Positions 24,450-33,049 of a stretch of DNA of 64,000 nucleotides are shown here, piece after piece (position 1 is the stretch's first letter; every line of letters starts with the position of its first letter). Made by a program: the position numbers and the translations under genes. The notes under the pieces were generated by a model. That model was not told where the DNA came from, ran no database searches, and worked only from the letters and a program-made list of their open reading frames with translations. The DNA comes from Luteococcus japonicus (GTDB lineage: Bacteria; Actinomycetota; Actinomycetes; Propionibacteriales; Propionibacteriaceae), in assembly GCF_003752415.1 (NCBI RefSeq), contig NZ_RKHG01000001.1, positions 3,224,001 through 3,288,000 on the forward strand, given 5' to 3'.

Positions 24450-25179
24450 AGGAAACCGGCTCGACGTCGAGATGGTCGAGCGAGGGCTGGCGAGAAGTCG
24501 CAGCCTGGCTCGCAAACTCGTCGAGGACGGGCTGGTCTCGATCGGGACGAAGCAGGCCAACAAGGCCTCCCAGCTGGTGCCACCGGGAGCGCGCATCACG
24601 CTCACCGAGCACGTGCAGTGGGCCTCCCGAGCCGCCTTCAAGCTGCTCGGCGCCCTCGACTCGCTGGGTTGGGAGAAGGTGCCGCAACGTGTGCTCGACG
24701 CGGGTGCCAGCACCGGCGGTTTCACCGAGGTGCTGCTCAGCCGTGGCGCGCTGCAGGTCTATGCCGTCGACGTCGGCCACGGACAACTCGTCGACACGCT
24801 GCGCCAGGACCCGCGTGTAACGGTCCGGGAGGGTCTGAACCTGCGCGACCTCACGCTCGCCGACCTCGACGGCCGCCCCGTGGACCTGGTGGTGTGCGAC
24901 GTCTCCTTCATCAGCCTCAAGTTGTTGCTGGAACCGCTCTTCGGGGCCGTCGCGCCGAAGGGCAAGGCACTGCTGATGGTCAAGCCCCAGTTCGAGGTGG
25001 GCCGCAAGAACCTCACCTCCACCGGAGTGGTGCGCGAGGAGGCGATGCGCCTGCGAGCGGTCGACGAGGTCGTGGAGCATGCCGCCGGGTTGGGCTGGCG
25101 TGCCGTCTGGCGCGAGGCCAGCCAATTGCCGGGGCCAGCAGGCAATGTCGAGTACTTCGTCTGCTTCGAACGCGCTTGA
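24442..25179 (+). CDS. tlyA: TlyA family rRNA 2'-O-methyltransferase
   Basis: SAM-dependent enzyme that in mycobacteria methylates 16S C1409 and 23S C1920 and confers capreomycin sensitivity. The 245-residue protein has an N-terminal S4 RNA-binding domain (about 1-60) and an FtsJ/Rossmann domain with the SAM motif LDAGASTGGFTEVLL (about 83-97), DVGHGQL, the catalytic-region VVCDVSFISL and the lysine in MVKPQFE. ATG 24442 has an AGGAG motif 6 nt upstream and overlaps the preceding small gene by 8 nt. Confidence 0.94.
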   Translation: MAEGNRLDVEMVERGLARSRSLARKLVEDGLVSIGTKQANKASQLVPPGARITLTEHVQWASRAAFKLLGALDSLGWEKVPQRVLDAGASTGGFTEVLLSRGALQVYAVDVGHGQLVDTLRQDPRVTVREGLNLRDLTLADLDGRPVDLVVCDVSFISLKLLLEPLFGAVAPKGKALLMVKPQFEVGRKNLTSTGVVREEAMRLRAVDEVVEHAAGLGWRAVWREASQLPGPAGNVEYFVCFERA

Positions 25180-25191
25180 GCCAACAGGAAG

Positions 25192-25214
25192 TTGTCGGTG
25201 CGCACGGCTAGGGT
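25192..25214 (+). promoter_or_regulatory. PafBC-type DNA-damage promoter (RecA-NDp) for NAD kinase-recN
   Basis: TTGTCGGTG (25192-25200), 8 nt, TAGGGT (25209-25214) matches the published RecA-NDp consensus TTGTCRGTG-N8-TAnnnT exactly. The -10 lies 7 nt before the GTG of NAD kinase, so transcription is probably leaderless. pafB and pafC, the activator of this promoter class, are encoded in the same window. Confidence 0.8.
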
Positions 25215-25221
25215 GAACCCC

Positions 25222-26148
25222 GTGGATGCCGACCAGATGCAGATGAACGGTGACCGGGCAGTGGCTGTGCTGCTGCACCCGTCACGTCCGGACGCGCTCG
25301 ATGCCGCCGTCGGATTCATCGCCGGCATCGCCGAACGCGGCTTCACCGCGCACGTGCTGGCCGAGGCCTACGACGACGTGAGCTCCCGCGTGGCCCAGCA
25401 GGACATCGAGGTCGGGCTGCTGGGGGCACGAAACCCCGGGCTCGAACTGGTCGTCGTCTTCGGTGGAGACGGCTCCATCCTGCGTGGCGCGGAGCAGGCC
25501 CTGCCCTGGGACGTCCCGCTGCTGGGCGTGAACCTGGGCCACGTCGGCTTCCTGGCCGAACTGGAGGCCTCGGAGATCGATGACCTGGTGGACAGGGTGG
25601 ATTCCCGCGCCTACGAGGTGGAGAAGCGCCTGACCCTTGCCGTCGAGGTCCACGACCCCTCCGGACATCTGGTCTGGGAATCCTTCGCCGTCAATGAGGT
25701 GTCGGTGGAGAAGATCGCCCGCGAACGCATGCTGGAGGTGCTGGCCATCGTCGATGACCAGCCGCTGTCCCGCTGGGGTTGCGACGGCATCCTGGTCTCC
25801 ACCCCCACCGGCTCCACCGCCTACGCCTTCTCCTCGGGCGGGCCTGTCATGTGGCCGGACGTCGAGGCCATCGAACTGGTTCCGCTGTCTGCCCATGCCC
25901 TTTTCGCCCGCCCGGCCGTGCTGAGCCCGAAGTCCACGGTGGACCTGGTCGTCTCCAGCGAACGCAACATTCCCGCCGTCGTGTGGGCCGATGGGGCACG
26001 CACCGTCGACGCCGGCCCGGGGAGCCGGGTGAGGCTCCGCCGCGGCGCCCACGACCTGCTGATCGCCAGATTGCGTCCGCAGCCCTTCACCACTCGCCTG
26101 GTGAAGAAGTTCGGCCTGCCGGTCGAGGGCTTCCGAGGACGCGGCTGA
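25222..26148 (+). CDS. nadK: NAD kinase
   Basis: Phosphorylates NAD to NADP. The 308-residue protein has the NADK signature FGGDGSILRGAEQAL (GGDG at about 83-86), LGVNLGHVGFLAE, and the NAD-binding SRWGCDGILVSTPTGSTAYA. GTG 25222 is chosen because it lies 7 nt after the TAGGGT -10 element; an in-frame GTG at 25192 lies inside the promoter. Its stop overlaps the recN ATG. In actinobacteria the tlyA-nadK-recN order is conserved, and here both genes would share the damage-inducible promoter. Confidence 0.95.
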   Translation: MDADQMQMNGDRAVAVLLHPSRPDALDAAVGFIAGIAERGFTAHVLAEAYDDVSSRVAQQDIEVGLLGARNPGLELVVVFGGDGSILRGAEQALPWDVPLLGVNLGHVGFLAELEASEIDDLVDRVDSRAYEVEKRLTLAVEVHDPSGHLVWESFAVNEVSVEKIARERMLEVLAIVDDQPLSRWGCDGILVSTPTGSTAYAFSSGGPVMWPDVEAIELVPLSAHALFARPAVLSPKSTVDLVVSSERNIPAVVWADGARTVDAGPGSRVRLRRGAHDLLIARLRPQPFTTRLVKKFGLPVEGFRGRG

Positions 26149-27851
26149 TGCTGACCGACCTGCGCATCGAGGGCCTGGGCGTCATTGCCGAGAGCACCAT
26201 CGAGTTCCACCCCGGCATGACCGCGGTCACCGGCGAGACCGGTGCCGGCAAGACCATGGTGGTCAGCAGCCTCGGCCTGCTGATGGGTACCCGTGCCGAC
26301 TCCGGCGTGGTGCGACGTGGTTCGCGCCGCGCACTCGTCGAAGGGCGCTTCACCAATACCGAGCATGTTGCGGCGCGCGTCGACGAGGCCGGTGGAAGCG
26401 TGGAGGACGACGAGCTGCTCCTGGCCCGCCAGGTCAGCTCCGCCGGACGGTCCCGGGCCTTCATCGGTGGCGCCCAGGGGCCCGTCGCCACCCTCGCGGA
26501 TGTGGCCGGCGAACTCGCCACCATCCATGGCCAGTCGGAGCAGATCCGCCTGGGCACCAGCGAACGCCAACGAGAGGTGCTGGACCGCTTCTGCGGCCCC
26601 GCACACGCCAAGGCGCTGACGGCCTACCGCGCTGACTTCGAACGTCGCCATGCGCTGGCCGCCGAGCTGGACGAGCTGGTGACCCGGGGACAGGAACGCG
26701 CTCGGGAACAGGACCTGCTGCGCTTCGGTCTGGAGGAGATCGCCGCCGTCGACCCACAGCCAGGGGAGGACACGGCCCTTGATGCCGAGGCGAGCCGGCT
26801 CCAGGCCGTCGACGACCTGCGCCGGATGGCGGAGACGGCCGCGACGAACCTGAGCGGCTCGGTCGACGGCTTCGACGACGCTCCCGGCGCGGTCGGGCTC
26901 TTCGGACAGGCGCGCAAGGCGATGGAGCAGGCGGAGGGCTTGGACCCGGCCGCCGCCACCATCGCCCAGCAACTCCGGGAGGCCGGCTTCCTGCTCCAGG
27001 AGGCCGCCGCCCAGGTCTCCGGCTACCTCGCCGACCTCGATGCCGACCCCTTGCGACTGGAGGCCATCGCCGAGCGCCGTTCCGCGCTGGCCGGCCTCAC
27101 TCGCAAGTACGGCACCACCATCGACGAGGTGCTCGACTGGTCCCGCAGCTCCGCCGAAAGACTCACGGCCCTGTCCGGTTCCGAGGAACGCATCGACGAG
27201 CTGCGCGGTGAACTCGCCCTGCTCGACGGCTCCCTCGCCAGCCAGGCCGGCAAACTGACCGCCACCCGCACCGCGGCAGGGGCGCGGCTGTCCGAGGCCG
27301 TGCAGGGCGAGCTCGCCGCCCTGGCCATGCCGCACGCGCGCCTGGGCTTCGATCTCAAGCCGCTGCCACATCTGTCCGCACACGGGGCGGAACAGGTGCA
27401 GATCACCTTCGCCGCCAATCCGGGCCTGGCCGCGGCCCCGCTGGGGAAGGTGGCCTCCGGTGGCGAGCTCTCCCGCGTGCGGCTCGCCCTCGAGGTGGTG
27501 CTGGCGGATGCGGATGCCGGCGAGGCCCCGGGCGTCCACACCTGCGTCTTCGACGAGGTGGACGCCGGCGTCGGCGGGGCCGTGGCCGTGGAGATCGGCC
27601 GTCGGCTGGCGATGCTGGCCAAGCACTGCCAGGTGATCGTCGTGACCCACCTGGCACAGGTCGCCGCCTTTGCCGATGCCCATCTGGTGGTCAGCAAGTC
27701 CACCAATGGAGAAGTCACCGTGAGTGACCTGAAGCAGGTCACCGGCGAGGAGAGGCTGGCGGAACTGGCCCGGATGATGGGCGGGATCGGCTCCAGCGAC
27801 TCCTCCCTGGCCCACGCCCGGGAACTGATGGAGGCAGCCGGTCAGGCCTGA
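26148..27851 (+). CDS. recN: DNA repair protein RecN
   Basis: SMC-like ATPase acting early in double-strand-break repair. The 567-residue protein has Walker A GETGAGKT (29-36), a central coiled-coil region (about 165-350), the signature VASGGELSRVRLALEVVLAD and Walker B VFDEVDAGVGG. It starts at ATG 26148, overlapping the nadK TGA (TGATG), so the two are coupled. Its last 10 bp overlap the end of the convergent ABC ATPase gene, and both stop codons lie in the palindrome GTCAGGCCTGAC. Confidence 0.96.
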   Translation: MLTDLRIEGLGVIAESTIEFHPGMTAVTGETGAGKTMVVSSLGLLMGTRADSGVVRRGSRRALVEGRFTNTEHVAARVDEAGGSVEDDELLLARQVSSAGRSRAFIGGAQGPVATLADVAGELATIHGQSEQIRLGTSERQREVLDRFCGPAHAKALTAYRADFERRHALAAELDELVTRGQERAREQDLLRFGLEEIAAVDPQPGEDTALDAEASRLQAVDDLRRMAETAATNLSGSVDGFDDAPGAVGLFGQARKAMEQAEGLDPAAATIAQQLREAGFLLQEAAAQVSGYLADLDADPLRLEAIAERRSALAGLTRKYGTTIDEVLDWSRSSAERLTALSGSEERIDELRGELALLDGSLASQAGKLTATRTAAGARLSEAVQGELAALAMPHARLGFDLKPLPHLSAHGAEQVQITFAANPGLAAAPLGKVASGGELSRVRLALEVVLADADAGEAPGVHTCVFDEVDAGVGGAVAVEIGRRLAMLAKHCQVIVVTHLAQVAAFADAHLVVSKSTNGEVTVSDLKQVTGEERLAELARMMGGIGSSDSSLAHARELMEAAGQA

Positions 27852-28639
27852 CGCTCGGCGCGGGACAGGGGAGCGACCACCGGCGCCCGAGGATCATCCA
27901 GGTCCACCCGGCAGCGGATGCCGTAGACCTCGGCGACGTGCTCTTCGGTGACCACCTCGCGGGGGCCGCCATCCGCGACAAGCAGGCCCTGCTTCATCAT
28001 CAGGACATGGTCGGCATAGGCGACGGCCTGCGGCAGGTCGTGCAGGACGGCGACGACGGTGCGGCCCTCGTCCACCAGGTCCGCGCACACGTCCAGCAGG
28101 TGGTACTGGGCGGCCAGATCGAGGTAGGTGGTGGGTTCGTCGAGCAGTACGACGGGGGTGTCCTGGGCCAGCACCATCGCGAGCCAGACCCGCTGGCGCT
28201 GGCCGCCGGACAACTCGGAGACACGGCGCTCCAGGAGGTGGCCGACCTGGGCGCGTTCGACGGCCCGGTCAATGGCCTGGGAGTCACCGGGGGCGCGGGT
28301 GCGCAGCATCGAGTGGTACGGGTGACGGCCACGGGCCACCAGCTCGGCGACGCTCAGGCCCGGCGGCGCGATGGTCTGCTGGGGCAGCAGGCTCATCTGC
28401 TGGGCGAGCTCGCGTCGCCCCCAGTCGTCGACGGCACGACCGTCGACGGTGATGCGGCCCTCGTCGAGGGGACGCAGGTGACACAGGGAGCGCAGCAGCG
28501 TGGACTTGCCGCAGCCATTGGGGCCGATCACCGCGGTGAACGAGCCCGGCGGAATGCTTGCGGACAGGCCGTTGACGGCGGCGTGGTCCCCGAAACGCAC
28601 GGTGGCATCGGTGATGGTGATGGTTGGCGCGGGCTTCAC
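27842..28639 (-). CDS. Iron-siderophore ABC transporter ATP-binding protein (FecE/FepC type)
   Basis: Powers uptake of a ferric siderophore or haem. The 265-residue protein has Walker A GPNGCGKST (39-47), Q-loop LPQQTIAP, signature LSGGQRQRVWLAMVLAQ, Walker B VVLLDEPTTYLDLA and the H-loop in AVLHDLPQAVAYAD, the pattern of the FepC/FhuC/BtuD family. GTG 28639 is chosen because it overlaps the upstream permease stop (GTGA); the longer open frame reads through permease sequence. Last gene of the minus-strand iron operon. Confidence 0.93.
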   Translation of the reverse strand: MKPAPTITITDATVRFGDHAAVNGLSASIPPGSFTAVIGPNGCGKSTLLRSLCHLRPLDEGRITVDGRAVDDWGRRELAQQMSLLPQQTIAPPGLSVAELVARGRHPYHSMLRTRAPGDSQAIDRAVERAQVGHLLERRVSELSGGQRQRVWLAMVLAQDTPVVLLDEPTTYLDLAAQYHLLDVCADLVDEGRTVVAVLHDLPQAVAYADHVLMMKQGLLVADGGPREVVTEEHVAEVYGIRCRVDLDDPRAPVVAPLSRAERQA

Positions 28640-29610
28640 AGCGCCCCCTTTCGGAACTGGGAGATAAGCAGGAGGCCCAGGAAGATGCCGCCGACCAGGG
28701 CCGTCACGACCCCGACCGGCAGGGCCGACAGCGGGGTCCAGTGGGCGACGGCCAGGTCCGCGGTGCACACCTCGAGCGCACCGACCAGGGCCGCGGTTCC
28801 CATGGCGGGACGGCCGGTCAACCAGCGGGCGATGTGCGGGGTGGTGAGGGCGACGAAGGTGATGGGCCCGGCGACCGCCACCGCGGCGGCGGTCAGGGCG
28901 ATGCCGAGCACGAGGGAGCCGGCCCGAACGGTGGTGGGGCGGGAACCCAGGCCATGGGCGGCGTCATCGCCCAGCGCGACCAGATCCAGGTCCGTGCGCA
29001 GTGCCAGGGCGAGGAGGCAGCCCGGGACAAGCACAGCCCAGACCAGCATGGCGTCGGACCAGGCGCGTGAGTTCAATGAGCCGGTCAGTGCGGAGGCCAG
29101 GGCCAGGGCCTCGGCCTGCCGGGACCAGACCAGCACCAACTGGGTGATGGCCGTCGCCCCTGCGGCCACGCCGATCCCGGCGACGATCACGGCGCCCGGG
29201 TTGCGGAAACCCGTCGTGGTCACCCAGGAGACGAGCAGCGCACCCAGCAGCGCGCCTCCCAGGGAACCGACCAGCAGCGGGGCATGGAGGTGGGTTGCCA
29301 GTGCGGTCCCCGCACCGGCCGCGGCGGTGATGCCGACGACATCGGGGGTGACCAGGGGATTCGCGGTGGAGCGCTGGAAGAGTGCTCCGGCCAGGCCGAG
29401 GGCCGCGCCGACGCCGAGACCCGTCGCCAGCCGGGGTCCGCGCAGCCGCCGCAGGGCGAAGCTGCCGCCGCCGTCGAGCAGGTCCAGCAAGGCCTGGGGC
29501 TGGCGGGCGACAGGAATGCCGAGTTGGCCCCAGGCGAGCGTGATGCTGCAGGTGACCAGTACCGCCGTCGTCAGGGCCAGGACGGCCAGCAGACGTCGTG
29601 GGCTGGTCAC
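28636..29610 (-). CDS. Iron-siderophore ABC transporter permease (FecCD family), second subunit
   Basis: A 324-residue membrane protein with about nine to ten hydrophobic segments and the FecCD signatures: ALAGALFQRSTANPLVTPDVVGITAAAG near the N-terminus, the ATPase-contact region GDDAAHGLGSRP, and the C-terminal GPITFVALTTPHIARWLTG (each only partly quoted by family pattern). It forms a heterodimer with the permease encoded just upstream. GTG start at 29610 overlaps the preceding stop. Confidence 0.92.
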   Translation of the reverse strand: MTSPRRLLAVLALTTAVLVTCSITLAWGQLGIPVARQPQALLDLLDGGGSFALRRLRGPRLATGLGVGAALGLAGALFQRSTANPLVTPDVVGITAAAGAGTALATHLHAPLLVGSLGGALLGALLVSWVTTTGFRNPGAVIVAGIGVAAGATAITQLVLVWSRQAEALALASALTGSLNSRAWSDAMLVWAVLVPGCLLALALRTDLDLVALGDDAAHGLGSRPTTVRAGSLVLGIALTAAAVAVAGPITFVALTTPHIARWLTGRPAMGTAALVGALEVCTADLAVAHWTPLSALPVGVVTALVGGIFLGLLLISQFRKGAL

Positions 29611-30593
29611 AGGGACCCCCTCGCGCGTCGCACGACGGTCAGCAGCAGGGGCGCGCCCAGCAGCCCGGTCACGACGCCCACGGGAACCTCGGAGGGGCGG
29701 GCGACCAGGCGGCCCAGCACGTCGGCCACCAGCAGCACCGCCGGCCCCAGGACGAGACAGCAGGCCAACAGGGCGCGGGCGCTGGATCCGGCAACCGCGC
29801 GGGCGATGTGCGGGACCGCGAGCCCGACGAAGGCGATGGGACCGGTGACGGCCGTCGCGGCGGAGGTGAGCAGGGCGACGGCCAGGAAGGTCAGGCCGCG
29901 CACCAGTCCGGGTCGTTGGCCCAGAGCTGTGGCGGCGTCATCACCCAGGGCCAGCGCATCCAGACCACGGCTGGTGCCCGCCAGCAACAGGGCGCCCAGC
30001 GCCGCGGTGACCAGCACCGGCGGGGTCAGAGCGGCGCCGGCGGACAGGGAGCCGGCCGACCAGAAGCGCAGCGCGTCGAAGGCGCCCTGGTCGCGGAGCG
30101 CCAGCGACTGGGAGAGGGCCATCGCCACGGCAGTGACCACGGCCCCGGCCAGCAGCAGACGGGTGGCGTCGGGGCCGCGGCCCAGGCTGCCCAGCGCCAG
30201 CACCGCGACGGTGGCCAGCAGCGCACCGCAGAAGGCGCCGCCCACCAGCCCGAGCGGGGCCAGCGTGGCCGAGGTGGTCACCAGCACGATGCCGGACGCC
30301 GCGCCGCTGGTCAGGCCCAGCACGCCCGGATCCCCCAACGGGTTGCGGGTTGCCACCTGGACGGCCGCACCGGAGACGGCCAGCGCCGAACCCGCCAGAA
30401 GCCCGCACAGGGTTCGGGGGATCCGTGTCGCCAGCACCGCGCGGACGTGCTCGTCGCCCACGCCGCGGGAGGCCTGCCACAGTGTGTCGAGACCTACCGC
30501 GCGGCTGCCCAGCGTGAGGCTGAGCAGCACGGCGACCGGCAGTGCCCCGAGGGCAAGCAGGGCGATGGGGACGCCGGTGAGGCGTCGGGTCAC
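29607..30593 (-). CDS. Iron-siderophore ABC transporter permease (FecCD family), first subunit
   Basis: A 328-residue polytopic membrane protein, paralogous to the next gene. It shows RIPRTLCGLLAGSALAVSG, NPLGDPGVLGLTSGA, LGDDAATALGQRPG and the C-terminal GPIAFVGLAVPHIAR typical of BtuC/FecD permeases. GTG 30593 overlaps the stop of the binding-protein gene; an ATG-like extension upstream would read into that gene. Together the two permeases, the ATPase and the lipoprotein make a full importer. Confidence 0.92.
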   Translation of the reverse strand: MTRRLTGVPIALLALGALPVAVLLSLTLGSRAVGLDTLWQASRGVGDEHVRAVLATRIPRTLCGLLAGSALAVSGAAVQVATRNPLGDPGVLGLTSGAASGIVLVTTSATLAPLGLVGGAFCGALLATVAVLALGSLGRGPDATRLLLAGAVVTAVAMALSQSLALRDQGAFDALRFWSAGSLSAGAALTPPVLVTAALGALLLAGTSRGLDALALGDDAATALGQRPGLVRGLTFLAVALLTSAATAVTGPIAFVGLAVPHIARAVAGSSARALLACCLVLGPAVLLVADVLGRLVARPSEVPVGVVTGLLGAPLLLTVVRRARGSL

Positions 30594-31630
30594 TTGCCGA
30601 GCTTCTTCACCGCGGCATCGATCAGGGGGGTGATCTTCGGCAGTGCCCACGGCACGGTCAGCGGGTTGATCATGCTCATCGCGGTGATCAGCTGCGGGTC
30701 CTCGGAGGTCACCACGGTGTCGCGCTTGATGGCGGGGATGGAGGCGTACAGGGGCTGGGAGAGCACCTGCTTCTTGGTGGCGGTGTCCATGTACCAGGTG
30801 AAGATGAGTTCGGACTTGTCGAGCTTGTCGGCATTCTCCAGGCCGATCAGGGCCCAGTCGGAGCCGTCCTTGGCCTTGATGGAGGCGGTGGCGGGGTCCG
30901 GCGTCAGGCCTAGCGAGCTGATCATGGCGACCCGCTGCTCGGTGGGCAGGTAGACGCCCAGCGTGCCCTGGCCCTGGGTGTAGATGTAGCTGAAGGTGGT
31001 GCCCTTCCAGTCCGGGTGCTCGGCCGCCGCATCGGACAGGGTCTTTTTGAGGTCCGTGATGACCTTCTCACCATCGGCCGGCCGGCCCAGGGCGGTGGCG
31101 ACGGTGGTGATCTCCTTCTCCCACGTGGTCGTCCACGGCGTCTTCTCGTAGGCGACGACGGGGCACATCTCGGCCAGCAGGTCGTACTGCTTCTGCGTCA
31201 GACCGCTCCACGGGGCGAGCACGAGATCTGGTTCCAGCGTCGCGATGGTCTCGACGTCCAGCTGCTCGCCGCCCGCGAAGGTCTTGGGCAGTGCCTTGCC
31301 GGCCTTCTCGAAGGCCTCGCGGACCCAGGGGAGGTGACCGTCCTTGTCCGCACCCCAGGTGTAGGTCTCCGTACCGACGGGGAAGGCACCCAGGGCGATG
31401 GCGGCCTCTGCGGCGCCCTGGCCGATGGTGACGACCTTGGTGGGTGCCTTCTCGATCGTCGCGGTCCCCAGGGCGTGCTTGATGCTCACCGGGAAGGTGC
31501 CTTGACCGACGCCGGAGGCGGCGGGGCTCTCGGGGGCGGCGGACTGTTTGTCCCCACAGCCGGCCAGCGTGACGAGGCCGGTCGCCCCGGTCAGGGCCAG
31601 CAGGTTGCGGCGGGTGAAGGCGGTGTTCAT
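30590..31630 (-). CDS. Iron-siderophore ABC transporter substrate-binding lipoprotein
   Basis: The 346-residue extracytoplasmic receptor of the importer. It starts MNTAFTRRNLLALTG with a twin-arginine-like RR motif, a hydrophobic stretch and a lipobox LAGC (Cys at about 23), so it is probably exported by Tat and lipid-anchored. The mature part is a FepB/FecB-type periplasmic binding fold (TKVVTIGQGAAEAAIALG, then ETIATLEPDLVLAP and later VPWALPKITPLID). ATG 31630 has AGGAG 6-10 nt upstream. It lies 50 bp after the siderophore-interacting protein gene in the same direction. Confidence 0.94.
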   Translation of the reverse strand: MNTAFTRRNLLALTGATGLVTLAGCGDKQSAAPESPAASGVGQGTFPVSIKHALGTATIEKAPTKVVTIGQGAAEAAIALGAFPVGTETYTWGADKDGHLPWVREAFEKAGKALPKTFAGGEQLDVETIATLEPDLVLAPWSGLTQKQYDLLAEMCPVVAYEKTPWTTTWEKEITTVATALGRPADGEKVITDLKKTLSDAAAEHPDWKGTTFSYIYTQGQGTLGVYLPTEQRVAMISSLGLTPDPATASIKAKDGSDWALIGLENADKLDKSELIFTWYMDTATKKQVLSQPLYASIPAIKRDTVVTSEDPQLITAMSMINPLTVPWALPKITPLIDAAVKKLGK

Positions 31631-31680
31631 GGGTTCTCCTGGGTTGGTGCTGGGAAGCGAAGGGTGACGGGTGGGTGGGG

Positions 31681-32562
31681 TCAGGACTCGGCGCGGCCGG
31701 CGCGCCAGTAGCCCATGAAGCTGATGCACTGGCGGGGACAACCACGGTTCTGGACCAGGTGGCGCCGGATCCGGGTGATGGCAGAGCTCTCACCGGCGAG
31801 CCAGGCATAGTGCTGGGTGGTTGCGTCGGGTTCGGCCTCGTGCCAGACCTGGGCGTCGGGGATGGTCTCCTCGTCGGGTGTCTGGCGGGTCGGCAGCGGA
31901 CACTCCGGCGGCCAGGCCAAGCCCTGGAGGGCTTCTTCGAGGCGACTTCCGGGTGCGGCCCCGTCGCAGGGCAGGAGGCGCAGGGTGATCCCGTCGGGGA
32001 CTTCCAGCGGGTAGCGGTCCTGACTGGTCGGCAGTTCCAGCAGGGCGGTCCCGGTTGCGTCCGGGGGTAGCGAGGCCAGGATGTTGGCGATGGCCGGCGC
32101 GGCGGTCGCGTCGCCCGCGATCAGCAGCTCCCGCGCCTGGCCGGGGTGCCAGGCGATCCCCACCTCGTTGCCGCCGTCCACCCCTGCGATGGGGACGACC
32201 AGGAGCAGGCGGTCGCCCGGGGTCGCGTTCTCGATCCAGCGTCCGGCCGGGCCGATGGTGCCGTGGCGGACCATGTCGACGTCGACCTCTCCGAGCTCGG
32301 GACGGACCTGGCGCGCGGTGTAGGTGCGCAGCGGCGGGCGGTCGTCCAGCTCCTGCCAGCGTGGGTACCAGTCCCCGCCCCTCGGGACGTCGCCCAGCCC
32401 GTCCTGGGCGTGCCGGGGCAGGACGAGCTTGATCCGACGGTCGAGGCAACGGGGGTGCACGCGGGCCAGCTCCGGGCCGCGGAAGGTCACGCGGCGGATG
32501 CTCGGGGTGAGGTCCACCACGGCCACCACAGTGGCGTCGAGGGACTCATAGGGCGTGGACAC
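31681..32562 (-). CDS. Siderophore-interacting protein (ferric-siderophore reductase)
   Basis: FAD-dependent, NAD(P)H-linked reductase (ViuB/SIP family) that releases iron from imported siderophores in the cytoplasm. The 293-residue protein has the FAD-binding RTYTARQ motif in its N-terminal barrel, GPAGRWIENATPGD, the SIP nucleotide-domain segment LLIAGDATAAPAIANIL, and the C-terminal FMGYWRAGRAES. GTG 32562 is preferred because TAGAGT lies 7 nt upstream as a leaderless -10; a GTG at 32571 would overlap that element. It heads the operon behind the iron box. Confidence 0.92.
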   Translation of the reverse strand: MSTPYESLDATVVAVVDLTPSIRRVTFRGPELARVHPRCLDRRIKLVLPRHAQDGLGDVPRGGDWYPRWQELDDRPPLRTYTARQVRPELGEVDVDMVRHGTIGPAGRWIENATPGDRLLLVVPIAGVDGGNEVGIAWHPGQARELLIAGDATAAPAIANILASLPPDATGTALLELPTSQDRYPLEVPDGITLRLLPCDGAAPGSRLEEALQGLAWPPECPLPTRQTPDEETIPDAQVWHEAEPDATTQHYAWLAGESSAITRIRRHLVQNRGCPRQCISFMGYWRAGRAES

Positions 32563-32582
32563 GCCCAGCACTCTAGCATCCA

Positions 32583-32601
32583 GTAGGTAAGGCTTACCTA
32601 A
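32583..32601. promoter_or_regulatory. DtxR/IdeR iron box
   Basis: GTAGGTAAGGCTTACCTAA matches the IdeR/DtxR consensus TTAGGTTAGGCTAACCTAA at 16 of 19 positions; the inner 17 bp (32584-32600) are a perfect palindrome. It sits just upstream of the -10 TAGAGT (32575-32570) of the siderophore-reductase gene, so iron-loaded DtxR would repress the five-gene uptake operon. Confidence 0.88.
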
Positions 32602-33023
32602 TCCATATCTGGTTGAAGGCTCTCATCGTGACGGTTCCTGGCATCGGAGCGATCGCGATGGTCCACGTGCAGCTGGATGGTGCCGGTCGACCGGTGTCCT
32701 TGGGGCATCAGGCGCGGTGCATGCCAGTACATGTCAACGACCTTGTCCCGCGGGTGCCAGAGTGCCGTGAAGCCCTGGACCTCGTCTTCGAGTTCCTCCG
32801 TGGTTTCCCACAGCGTGCAGGCCTTCCCGCACATCACGTGCGACGGGCTCCAGATCAGGCATGTTCTCCGACTCGTTCCAGAAGAAGTGGACGCCCACGA
32901 ACTGCTCGTCGAAGAAGTGCCAACCGACGTCCGCCATGCCAGCCGCTCGGACTCCGTCGTGGGCCAGTCGGAGGCGACGAGGTCGGCGACCAGGCCTGTG
33001 ATCTCCTGCGCATTGGCGTCCAT
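32598..33023 (-). pseudogene. Unidentified gene with two compensating frameshifts
   Basis: The open frame encodes 141 residues, but only its ends look like protein: MDANAQEITGLVADLVASDW at the start, and from about 32850 onward FTALWHPRDKVVDMYWHAPR. The middle is Ser/Thr/Arg-rich scramble in this frame, whereas another frame from 32937 reads GWHFFDEQFVGVHFFWNES and then PDLEPVARDVREGL, clearly the missing middle. One indel near 32940 and an opposite one near 32840 would restore a single protein of about 140 residues. The family is not recognised with confidence (a DUF6301-like small actinobacterial protein is possible). The TAG stop lies inside the iron box. Confidence 0.65.
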
Positions 33024-33049
33024 GGGAGAAACCACGCCCGTGGCGGGGC

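Noticed and set aside
27938-30953. Long plus-strand ORFs opposite the ABC transporter genes
   Set aside because: Low-complexity Ala/Gly/Arg sequence without domains; the minus strand encodes a complete importer with clear motifs.
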